From: Brachionus manjavacas
Taxonomy: Eukaryota; Rotifera; Eurotatoria; Ploima; Brachionidae
Reading direction: 5' to 3'
NCBI GenBank assembly: GCA_019054805.1
Contig: JAHQIY010000016.1
Span: forward strand, 62,001-126,000
DNA: 64,000 nucleotides
Every line of letters begins with the position of its first letter. Position 1 is the first letter of the stretch. Under the pieces are notes generated by a model that was given only the letters and a program-made list of their open reading frames with translations, made no database searches and had not been told where the DNA came from. Below are positions 45,346 to 54,434 of the stretch, in pieces. The position numbers were made by a program, and so were the translations under genes.

Positions 45346-45729
45346 AAAACTTGAATTGCTTCTTCTACATTTAATTTTTCTACCAAAAAAGATTTACCAT
45401 TCTACAGATTTGATTTACAATTTAATTGAAAATTTTAATTGAATACTCCGAAGTTAAGTTTTTACTATCAAAACCGTCTAGCGATTTACAAAGTTATCTA
45501 AATTTTCATACAAAAAGATTGATGTAAGGTGTCATCAAAACGATGGTTCTGATGAAAGCCAAAAAGTATGGGTTCATTGTTTTTCATTAAAAGGTCTTTT
45601 TTAGCATTATCTTTCGTTTCCCAATAAAAAAAAATTGAATAAAAATAATTTTTTTTTTATTTTTTTTTACTAAAAGATAAAAAAAACAATGAGCTTGGAT
45701 CGAATTTTAAATTCGAAATATTAGAAGAC
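45346..45729. other. Upstream region of the 713-residue gene
   Basis: AT-rich. A TTAG about 5 bp before the ATG could be a splice acceptor for a non-coding leader exon. No other signal. Confidence 0.45.
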
Positions 45730-47871
45730 ATGACAAGTTCAATTGTAATCCTAAACTCAATGAACCCAAGCGAAAATGTAAGCATTAAGAGTCAAAATCA
45801 GAAGAAATCACCTGCACAAAATTTCGAGGCTAAATCCCAGCCAAAAGTGAGTGCACGGTCCAGTTCCAGAGCCTCTTCGGCCTCCACGTCCCACTCGAGC
45901 GCTCTCTTTCCCAACTTGACGCCTCAAGCCACGCACATAGCCAGCAACAGTCACTTGAACAACTTCAACCGGCCCGTTTCCAGCGGACAAATAGTCAATA
46001 TTCTGACACGCAAGGCCTCGGACTTGGAAAAAAATTTATCGCTTGGCAAATCATCGGACAAAAAAAGCCTGACGCCACCACTATCTCTTTCGGATCCGAA
46101 CTTTTCGGCCAAATGCCTGTCCAGTCAAACTTTGAGTCTGAAGGGCCCGAGCGAAGCCAAACCGAGCACCGACATCAGCCCAATGTCAACTTTAACTGTT
46201 AACAATTTGAACCATTTCGATAATTTAAACGAAACGACCAAGAATTTTGCAGACACCCTGTCGCCCATTCCGAGCTATTCGTCGAAAAGCTCGTCGCCAA
46301 ACGATCCCAACTCGCCAATACTGACAGTAAAGTGCAAGCCGGCCAAGCATGGCCCCAGCATGAGTTCAAACGACTGCGAGCGGAACAAATCGCCACAAAC
46401 GCTCAAGTCGACTAGCACAACCTACGATGGCCAGGGCACAAAATCGGCCGGCCTTTTGTCCAGCAGCAGTGCCGGCCGAGCTAAAAAAAAAGTCAGCTTC
46501 AACGACAACCTCCTCAAGGTCCATCTAATACCCAATTTGACAAATTTTCTAAACGTCGAACGGTACAAGACAAAAAGCGACGCAATGCTCAGCATCGAGG
46601 AGCAAGCGAACGGTTGTGTGTGCGAGGACGAAGCCGAGCCAGACTCGCCGCTAATCGAGGCCAATTTCGATTTTTCCGACGCCCAGTGCCACGATGGCCC
46701 AGAGTCGACCGCGCTCTCGCCCAAAGCGACCATGGCCAAGGCTCACTTGAAACAAATTCAGTCCGATCAGACCATAAGCAATGATCTGAAGCGAAACATC
46801 CGACACCAAAGCTTGAGTAATCACTTACAAGTGGTCAAGTTGACAGTTCACCCGAACAAAAATCACTCGGACACCAGGACACAGAATTTTTTAACCCTAG
46901 TTGGAAACAACAACTTCAGCCAAAAGCCGACAGTGAGCAAACGAGAGTGCTCGGCGTCCAGTCGCAACATTCACTCGCAGCTATTCGCTCAGCAGCGACG
47001 CTCCCACACTTTCCACTATGACGATTTGGAGCCAACTGACAGCATGGACGACATCAAGGCCAGCTCTTCGAACATGAACTTTTCCAAGACTCCCAAGTAC
47101 ATGGTGACAGGCGCAAAAAAACACATGAAATCAGACTATTCGAAGCACTCGTCGGCCACCAACACCAACACCGAATCCAACGAAGCCAAAAGCAAAACAA
47201 GACACTTGGATTCCTCTAAAGAAAATGATTTGAATTTAAATTCGGCCAAAAAGCCGCCAAAATTCGTGTTTTTGAAGCACGACGACAACATGACCAGAGA
47301 GCCCAGCTTTGTTAAATCTCACATGGACAAAAATGTTTTCAGCAATTCGTCATCGAGCTTCGCCTCTGATCTGCAGCATAAAACCGGTGTCGAAACAAAA
47401 AGTGCTTCAATGAACAAAAATGTGTCTCTGAACTCTGTAAATCAACTCATAGCTTTAAAAGACGTCAATTATTACTTGAATCATAGTGTAAAGTCCAATT
47501 TAAAAGCACTCAAGTCAACGCAAGCACATCAAAATGGAGTGAGTGACATTAGCAAAGTAAAGCTTAGAGCTAATGGACATTTGAATAATATAAGCAATTT
47601 GGATCTAGATTTTAGAAGGACTAACTCGGCACTACCTTTACTAAGAAATAACGTTGTGAATGGGTCGTCTGGTAAATATAGCAATCAGCCAGCGCTAAAC
47701 GATTCTGCTAAATTTTCCAACAATTTGTCTTACAAAATTTTGAGTTCTTCACCTTTAAGTAATTCACTCACTAGAGCAAAAACTTTTTTGCTAAATCAAA
47801 ACTTGACTTCGAATAGTAATCACATTGATAAAAAAATCAAGGCAAGTTCAATTGAAAAAACCACTTTTTAA
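45730..47871 (+). CDS. Unrecognised Ser/Asn-rich disordered protein with a PP1-docking-like motif
   Basis: 713 residues in one exon from ATG 45730 (Met11 is an alternative start). The protein is rich in Ser, Asn and Lys and poor in hydrophobics, so mostly disordered; I see no signal peptide or membrane segment. Notable patches are SSSRASSASTSHSS near 44-57, many S-P sites (SPIPS, SSSPNDPNSP) near 178-197, KKKVSFNDNLLKVHLIPN near 252-269, an acidic stretch near 295-320, and RRSHTFHYDDLEPTDSMDD near 431-449. KVSF fits the RVxF consensus for binding protein phosphatase 1. The first two thirds are far richer in GC than any neighbour, while the last 200 codons return to the local style. The length of unbroken frame makes it real. 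I do not know the family; a cytoskeletal or signalling scaffold is a guess. Confidence 0.85.
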   Translation: MTSSIVILNSMNPSENVSIKSQNQKKSPAQNFEAKSQPKVSARSSSRASSASTSHSSALFPNLTPQATHIASNSHLNNFNRPVSSGQIVNILTRKASDLEKNLSLGKSSDKKSLTPPLSLSDPNFSAKCLSSQTLSLKGPSEAKPSTDISPMSTLTVNNLNHFDNLNETTKNFADTLSPIPSYSSKSSSPNDPNSPILTVKCKPAKHGPSMSSNDCERNKSPQTLKSTSTTYDGQGTKSAGLLSSSSAGRAKKKVSFNDNLLKVHLIPNLTNFLNVERYKTKSDAMLSIEEQANGCVCEDEAEPDSPLIEANFDFSDAQCHDGPESTALSPKATMAKAHLKQIQSDQTISNDLKRNIRHQSLSNHLQVVKLTVHPNKNHSDTRTQNFLTLVGNNNFSQKPTVSKRECSASSRNIHSQLFAQQRRSHTFHYDDLEPTDSMDDIKASSSNMNFSKTPKYMVTGAKKHMKSDYSKHSSATNTNTESNEAKSKTRHLDSSKENDLNLNSAKKPPKFVFLKHDDNMTREPSFVKSHMDKNVFSNSSSSFASDLQHKTGVETKSASMNKNVSLNSVNQLIALKDVNYYLNHSVKSNLKALKSTQAHQNGVSDISKVKLRANGHLNNISNLDLDFRRTNSALPLLRNNVVNGSSGKYSNQPALNDSAKFSNNLSYKILSSSPLSNSLTRAKTFLLNQNLTSNSNHIDKKIKASSIEKTTF

Positions 47872-49403
47872 GCAGTTTTTGTTTTGTTTTTATTTTATTC
47901 TAATTTAAATTATATTTTTTCTCTTAAATAAATATGCATTTTATTTTCTATTTTGACAAAATAATGATATTCAAATCTAAATAAATTTAAAAATTATTTA
48001 TTTTGAAATTGGATTTCGTTTTGAGAAATTTTTTAACTTCCCAAAATTTTTCACCAAGAGCTCTCTGTAAAATTATGATGATAGAATATATCAGCTGGCA
48101 CGAAATAAAAAATATCAAATATAAAGATTTTTCGTTAAATGATGTAAGCTCAAGCGAAAGTTTACTTCACTGTAAATCAACAAAACGATAATCATCATAA
48201 GCATCTTTCTATTATTTAGATAAAAATAAATCTTCAAATTGTGTGCTTCAAATTTTTTGAAAGATTTACTTTTTAAGGTCTCCAATTAATGTATGATTTT
48301 TTTTTCTTAAATTTTTTTCAATGCAGTTATTTTATCATAAATAATCAAAAAAAATCATTTATTTTTTAAACTTTTAAGGATTATTTGTTTCGTGTCTCAA
48401 CAGATAATTGCAGTTTCATCTTTCGATCAATTATTAAATATCATCGATTTTTTTATTCAATTAATTAGAATGGAGTTTAGATTACATAAAAAAGTCTAAA
48501 ATGAAATAAAATCATCTTTTATTATTATTATTATTATTATTATTTATTTAAGTTTAAGTCACATTGACATTTATATTATAAAAATTAAAAAATTCAAATT
48601 ACAAAATAAAATTAGTTATAAAAATATTCCTAATTAATACAATACCTTCCTTTTATAAATACAAGGATCTAAATTGTTAATTAATAAATTCGAATTCATC
48701 TTTTTTTACTTATTTGTTAATCTGTGCCAAACTAATGCTTATTCAGAATAAATAAATAAAAATGGAATAAATAAAAGGAAATAAAAAGAAAATTAAAAAC
48801 AATTAGTTGAAATAGCTTAAAATTTTATTATTATTTATTTAATTTATTTGTTTTCTGTACCGAGCTAGAGCTCCTTCTCAATAAATTAAATTAAAAAAAA
48901 AAATTCAAAATAAAGTAAAATAAGCTAAAATGGAATGTAAAGAAAGTCAAAAAGACGAGATTAATGAGTGTTTTATTTAACATCTATAATTAAGTGTCAA
49001 AATTTATATTTTAGAACTAAATTAAATTATTTAAAAAAATGAACTAAATAAATATATTATTTTAAATATGATTTTGATGGTTGTACTGCTTTATAAAGAA
49101 AAGAATGGATAATTTACTATAAGCTGGCCACTTCTAGCTTATACAGAATAGCAATGAAATAACAATAGTCAAAACAATAGAATAACAATAATTCTGATAT
49201 GATTCGCATATGATTCAGATCACAAGCAATTATTATTTTTTTTAAATTTATCTATTTATGAATTATTATTTTCTCAGATTTTCACTCTTTAACTTTAACT
49301 TTTAAGCTTGTTCTTTTTGAGAAAATAGTTGAATATTGGTGCACAGTCTTAAATAACTTCTTTTTTCAATCTGTATCAATCGCCTCACATTGTATTTACA
49401 CCT
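47872..49403. other. Intergenic, AT-rich
   Basis: Holds an (ATT)n tract at about 48517-48545, possibly a LINE tail, and a hairpin-tail motif at 48833-48879. The 62-codon frame at 48003-48191 has no start codon context or recognisable content and I do not call it. Confidence 0.6.
48833..48879 (-). repeat. Hairpin-tail motif, minus copy
   Basis: Reverse complement of GAAGGAGCTCTAGCTCGGTA, then CAGAAAACAAATAAATT. Almost identical to the plus copy at 63764. Confidence 0.85.
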
Positions 49404-49540
49404 ATGAAATTTTTCTCCGGACTCTTGTTTATCACTTTAGTTGGTCGTGATCGTATCAAAGCAAAATACGTAAGCAGAGAGAGGATATTATGAATTTGAA
49501 AATTTTTCATTATTTCCTCTCCCTGCTTTTATACTGTAAG
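49404..49540 (+). other. Two short signal-peptide-like exon candidates
   Basis: ATG 49404 opens MKFFSGLLFITLVGRDRIKA, ending in phase at a GTAAGC donor (49470). ATG 49490 opens MNLKIFHYFLSLLLY, ending at a GTAAGT donor near 49536. Each looks like a secretion signal exon, but I find no downstream exon with an acceptor and coding content before the MITE end at 49663. Weak. Confidence 0.2.
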
Positions 49541-50360
49541 TGTCGTAAATTTTTAATTCCTTAATCCATCTTTATACTTTTAACAATCTTTAACATTTTT
49601 GACATCATTTCGTAATTCAACTAATTAATTATTACATTTTTTAACCAAAATTAGACTTATTACAGAGTTGGTCAAAAGTCAAATAAAGTGTAATATTTTA
49701 AATCAAAAACAGTTTAAAATCTTTCAAAAAACTGATAATTCTCGAGAAATGAGATTTTGAAAAATTTTTTAAAAAATTTCTGTTGAAAATAAATTCATAT
49801 CTATCTTGACTCAAATTTTTGAAATTAAAAAAAAATTGTCGGATTTTTACTAGGCTAGAAGTCTTGTCTTGTTATGAAATACCATATGAAATTTTATCAA
49901 ATTATTATAAAATATTATTTCAATTAAAAAAAAATATATTTATTAAATTATTTAAAAAAAGTAAAATGTTGAAATATTTAAGTTAAATTCTATGAATTTT
50001 TTTTCAATGAAATTAATAAATTTCATCATTGATCTTTTGACCACAAAGCTTTTCATCATTGTTGAATATCGCTTGTTGAAAACCCATAAAGTCTATTGAA
50101 TGTATTAAACAAAATTTGGCTGAAATTAATCCATAGGAACACATTTTTTTTACTTGTCAAAATTTTAATAAATCAAAAAAATTCAAATAAATCAATTAGA
50201 TTTAACAAAAATGAAAACTTTAAAATAAAGAAGAAAATAATGAATCGTTATTTTTTGAAAGCTTCAAAGACTTCAAATTTTTAAAAGCTTATTTTTTTAT
50301 TTGATTTAAATAATTAATTGAATTTTTATATTAATAAATTGAACTATGAAAATAAGCGAA
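49541..50360. other. Intergenic, AT-rich
   Basis: One solitary MITE-type end, CAGAGTTGGTCAAAAGTC (49663-49680), identical in style to the ends of the element at 60793-61022. No gene. Confidence 0.6.
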
Positions 50361-51377
50361 TCACTTTTTTTTGCCTTTTGGTGTAATTGAATCAGACTGC
50401 TTGGCTTTTTGAGCTTCAACTTAAAATAAATTTTTTAATTTAAAAAAAAATTAACTAGCACTCGAAATAAAACTTTCTGCTCTGATTATTTCCTGCTTTT
50501 GCTTGCTATTATAAAATTTTTCTTTAACTTCGTTCAGGTCACACTTAAGCAAATTTTTTGTCGCATCGATAACAGGAATCGATGTGCTATCTATAAGTTT
50601 TTTCATTGCCTATTTGAAAAATAAATGAAAAGTTAAATAAAGAGTAAAATTTTATTAGTACGTCTTCATCCAAAGGTTTGCTGGCACCATAAGCATCATT
50701 TTTAATAAAATCAATTAATTTAAGAGTGTTTTCTTCTTCTGCCAATAACTCATTTCGTTGATTTTCGTAATTTTTTTTTATTTCAACTTCTTTTTGGTCA
50801 TGAGATTTAATTTTTTGTTCGTACAACCAAGTATCGTAAGGCTTGACATTTTTGGAATCTTCATCGGGTGTTTGAACACAGGGAAAATGATAGTCATTTT
50901 TAACAATTAAGCTATTATCATCCCTATCAAAGCAAAATACGTATTTGTACAAATTAAAATGAGTCAAAATTGTAATGTTGAGGTAATCAATGAATTCTTG
51001 AAGAGATTTATTGCTAAATCTTGGACTGAGTTTTTTCATATTTTCCATTATATGGTCAACTAGAGATGGAAGTTTTGAAGAAGTCTTTCGAATTAAGCTC
51101 AGTAAATTCTCAAAAAAATGTGAACAAGCTAAACATTGATCAATTGTAAATCCTTTTTTTAGACAATGGTTTACAAGATCGTACATTATGTTCAAGAATA
51201 TCTCATGTCGCCAAAGATCTGAGCGAATGTTGTAGTTTGGAGTTATATTTTGTCGAAGAAGGTTCAGGGCGTCATTTTTCTATAATTTAAGAAATAATCT
51301 AAAATACTTGATTGATTGATATTACTTACTGTTTTTGACAAAGCTATTCTCTTAATGGCTTCTCGTGTTATGCTCAT
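50361..51377 (-). CDS. C8orf74: C8orf74 homologue
   Basis: Four minus-strand exons join in phase: 51377-51330, 51279-50662, 50609-50462 and 50419-50361, giving 290 residues (human protein about 294). Matching blocks in order are RHEIFLNIMYDLVNHCLKKG (human RRSILLDTLYESIIFAVGKG), a helical middle, THFNLYKYVFCFDRDD (human RHYKLYQYVLGQDQ), FPCVQTPDED, and DTWLYEQKIKSHDQKEVE (human DLWIHEQQVA). A charged coil follows, then a KGKKK tail. The last join uses a GTGCTA donor; without it the protein would end at SSAS a few codons after. The human gene is testis-rich and the family is thought to be tied to cilia or sperm; its molecular role is not known. Homology rests on these blocks and the matching length. 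Confidence 0.85.
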
Positions 51378-51950
51378 TTTAAAACAATTAAGGTTCTCTG
51401 CTCGCTCTATGCGATTAGTAGCATAAATAAACTTTAAAATTTTAAATATTTTTTTTTGTAATTTCCATGGTAATTATGTTAAATTTTAATTCAATAAAAT
51501 ACGTTTTTAGGGTTTAAATTTTAAATTTTATAAGCTGATTTAATAATATGGTTGAAAGAATTAAGTGGTTTGGAGTCTTGACAGAGTTAAAAATTTATGA
51601 CCAGATATAAAAATAAACGATAATAAAATAATTAGTTAAATAACAAATGAATAAAGAAATTGAAACTCTTTATAGAAAAAAAAATTAATTATTAAAGTAA
51701 TATTTTTGTTGTATTTTTAAATTGGCTTTTTTGATCGATTCTTTCTTTATTTTAACATTTTTTTTCTATGGACTCTATTAATTGTTATTTCTTATTTCTT
51801 TTTCCATTGAGTTTTTAAGCTAATGAATAAAAATAAAATTGAATCAAATTTTAAATTATTCAATTAATTTCTATTTGAATATTTCTGAAACGAGCTAATA
51901 ATGTTTTACAAGAAAAATTAGAAAACATGTAAAAAAAAAGTTGGAAAAAA
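51378..51950. other. Upstream of C8orf74
   Basis: AT-rich. I see no gene and no clear promoter motif. Confidence 0.5.
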
Positions 51951-51954
51951 AATA

Positions 51955-52130
51955 AAGGTACTAGGGGTTAATTCTCATTATCCGGATCCGTACAAGAGGA
52001 CAATTGGCCAAAATTCTAAGGCCGCGAAAAAAGCGGCCAAATTTTTCCAGGACAGTCACTTAAACCTCCAGAAAATAGTGCAGAAAAAAAAAATTATTTA
52101 AAAAAAATAACAAGATGATACTTCTACGTC
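51955..52130. repeat. Fragment of an unknown repeat with a GC hairpin
   Basis: GC-richer than the flanks. Contains TATCCGGATCCGTACAAG and the hairpin GGCCGC-GAAAAAA-GCGGCC (52020-52038). Probably part of a mobile element that also includes the inverted repeat to its right. Confidence 0.45.
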
Positions 52131-52139
52131 ATTTTTACA

Positions 52140-52765
52140 AAATATTCAAATTTTTTTCTCATAAAAACTTACAATTACATGGAAATCGACTAAAAATTTG
52201 GAAGTATTTTTACGGGATCTAAAAATTAAACCATCATTTAAACCGATAGAATGCATTCTATCCAACTCATTAGCAAGACCTTTGGAAAAATGTTTCAGTA
52301 CAATGACAAAATGGTCAAATGAATGCAAACAATAACAAACAATTGATTCAATCAAAAAAAATTTAAAAAATGGACAACTGTCATTGTTTTTAGGCTGTCA
52401 TTTGGCCGATTTAGTTGATGGTTTCATTTTTAGATCGCGTAAAAACACTTCCAAATTTTTCGTCGGTTGCCATGTAATTGTAAGATTTTTTGAGAAAAAA
52501 AATTGAAAATTTGAACATTTCTGATTTCTTCTTCACTTCCTTTTGATTTTTCACCAGCTGGTATGTAGTATTCGTTGTAGTTTCTAACACACTCGAGGTT
52601 ACTACTTTATGGCCTTTTTCCCAATGATAGCATTCAGTCCATTTTTTTAATTCAATTTTTTTTTGATTGAATCAATTGTTTGTTATTGTTTGCATTCATT
52701 TGACCATTTTGTCATTGTACTTAAACGATTTTCCAAAGGTCTTGCTAATGAGTTGGATATAACGC
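52140..52765. repeat. Long imperfect inverted repeat (two opposed copies)
   Basis: A copy at about 52157-52372 reads CTTACAATTACATGGAAATC, then ATTTGGAAGTATTTTTACGG, then TCATTAGCAAGACCTTTGG, then ACAATGACAAAATGGTCAAA. Its parts recur in reverse complement at about 52400-52500 and 52640-52760. The plus strand of the left copy has a frame ending PLEKCFSTMTKWSNECKQ, so the unit may derive from a coding element. I cannot name the family. The minus-strand ORF at 52146-52355 is its shadow. Confidence 0.75.
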
Positions 52766-52939
52766 TCAATAGCTCAATAGTTTATTTAACTTTTTTTAAA
52801 AGGCATTAGTTTTCACTCTCTAACCATACATTATTTGAATATTTGATGATTTTTTTATCATTAAATATTTAAGAGTACGTCTCGGGTGAAGGTGATGAGA
52901 TTAAGATGTTGAGAAGGAAGTTTATCTTGTTTAGCAATT

Positions 52940-53010
52940 TTACGTAAATTCACGTAAACATACCTTTTGAAATTTTTGGAAATTTATGTGAATTTACGTG
53001 AAATTACGAA
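52940..53010. repeat. Small foldback of ACGTAAATTCACGTA type
   Basis: TTTACGTAAATTCACGTAAA at the left and GTGAATTTACGTGAAATTAC at the right are imperfect complements across a short AT-rich spacer, a MITE-like arrangement. Confidence 0.55.
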
Positions 53011-53660
53011 AAAATCAAAATTGTAAAAATCAATTGATGAGAATTTTTTAGTTTTTTATTTTAGATTGCTCCTTAATAAAAGAATAAATTAATAAAAAAA
53101 ATAATAAAAATTGCCAAATATTTTTTAATTCAAGGAGAAAGGATAACGGGCAATTTGGAAAAAAATCCATATTTTTAATATTATGATATCTTTTTAAAGA
53201 TCTCGACTAGCTGAATTCAAAAACGTCAAAAATTTTGAAATGGGACCATTCTTTCAAAAGTTATATCTGGCAAAAAATTCATTCGGCCGTGATCATCACT
53301 CCGCGGAACAGTTAAAATTCAAATTCTAATTTTAAGTTATAAATGACTTGGTTTTTAGGTTAAAGTCAGTTAAATTAGAGTCCAAGGCCGGGCTTGGACT
53401 TAAATTTGGGAGTTTTAAGCAGCTCTGTACCAATCATATTTTTATTATACTAGTATTATTTATAGATCAATCTATTTAAAGTGCTGATAATTTAAATAAA
53501 ATTTTTAATTACGAAAACAATTCAGGTTTAGATAAAAGCTTAAAAAAAAGAATTCAAAATTTTATTAAGATACATGCTCTATGAAAAAATGAAATTAAAT
53601 TGGAAATCAAATAAATTTACATATTTTAAGTTTGAAAATAAATTTTAGAAAATTAATTAT
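53011..53660. other. Intergenic with GC-rich palindrome
   Basis: Mostly AT-rich. A palindrome, GTCCAAGGCCGGGCTTGGAC (53380-53399), has 7-bp arms around a GC-rich loop. It resembles the GTC-rich ends of the MITE family at 60793. Confidence 0.55.
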
Positions 53661-54299
53661 CTAGTGTTCAAATTTTAATACTGAATTATTTGTTAAACTA
53701 TGAAAGTTTCTAGAATTAGCTGTTGTAAAATTGTTTGAGCTAGAACAAATTGACTTCAAACAACTGCTTGAAAAATGCGTCAAATCTTCCGAAATCAAAG
53801 ATTTTGTTGATCGTTTGGTCAAATCTGGCGAATGGTAGAGAATGTTTGAGTATGCAAACTCTGTTCCGGTAATAGTGGTGTCATTGGTTATTAAACTATC
53901 TGTAATCTGAGAATTTACAAAATTAATTGAGCTTGTACTTGGTGATGTGACTGTTAAATCTTCAGTCATAAAAGATTCGATCGGAGGTCTATCCGCAAAA
54001 GTGCTGGTAAATTTATCCCTCTTTTTTTCAGGAGTGAATAGCAAAATCGGTAATTTACTAATATTTGAATCGTCCTCATCAAATTCTTCCATCATTTGAG
54101 CCTGATTTCTAATCGGATAAAGTGAATACCTGCCATCTAAAAATTTTATGGGCGAACTTTTGAGAGCTTTTTTTGATTCAATTTCATTTTCATATCGGGT
54201 TGTTTCGTCAATAGCTGTGCTAACATTTCCTCTTGTGCATTTAAATCTAAAAATTTTCCTTTTCGCTTTGGCCAAAAATCTCGCTCTATTTTTGGACAT
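53661..54299 (-). CDS. Unrecognised Ser/Thr-rich protein
   Basis: 212 residues from ATG 54299, single exon. The first 25 residues are strongly basic (KNRARFLAKAKRKIFRFK), which could be a nuclear or nucleic-acid-binding segment. The rest is Ser/Thr/Asn-rich with acidic patches (EEFDEDDSN) and a recurring SLI..DLT pattern (SFMTEDLTVTS, DSLITNDTT, KSLISEDLTHFSSS). No domain is recognisable and it is probably disordered. The stop lies 135 bp from the end of MRPS27 on the same strand. The open length and non-random composition favour a real gene. Confidence 0.6.
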   Translation of the reverse strand: MSKNRARFLAKAKRKIFRFKCTRGNVSTAIDETTRYENEIESKKALKSSPIKFLDGRYSLYPIRNQAQMMEEFDEDDSNISKLPILLFTPEKKRDKFTSTFADRPPIESFMTEDLTVTSPSTSSINFVNSQITDSLITNDTTITGTEFAYSNILYHSPDLTKRSTKSLISEDLTHFSSSCLKSICSSSNNFTTANSRNFHSLTNNSVLKFEH

Positions 54300-54434
54300 T
54301 TTCTAAATTAAAATACCAAATGTAGTTTTCTTTTTTTTGAGATTTTTTTTGGATTTAAATCCAAAATTAAAAAATTAGAAATTCAATTGACAGGTGAGCA
54401 TAAGTTTATTCAAAATTTAAAATCAAAATTTTAA

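Noticed and set aside
45808-46739. Minus-strand ORFs under the 713-residue gene
   Set aside because: Antisense shadows of a GC-rich coding exon.
49457-50946. 19-base exact match TATCAAAGCAAAATACGTA near 49455 and within C8orf74 (50927)
   Set aside because: No similarity on either side; probably chance in AT-rich DNA, though odd.
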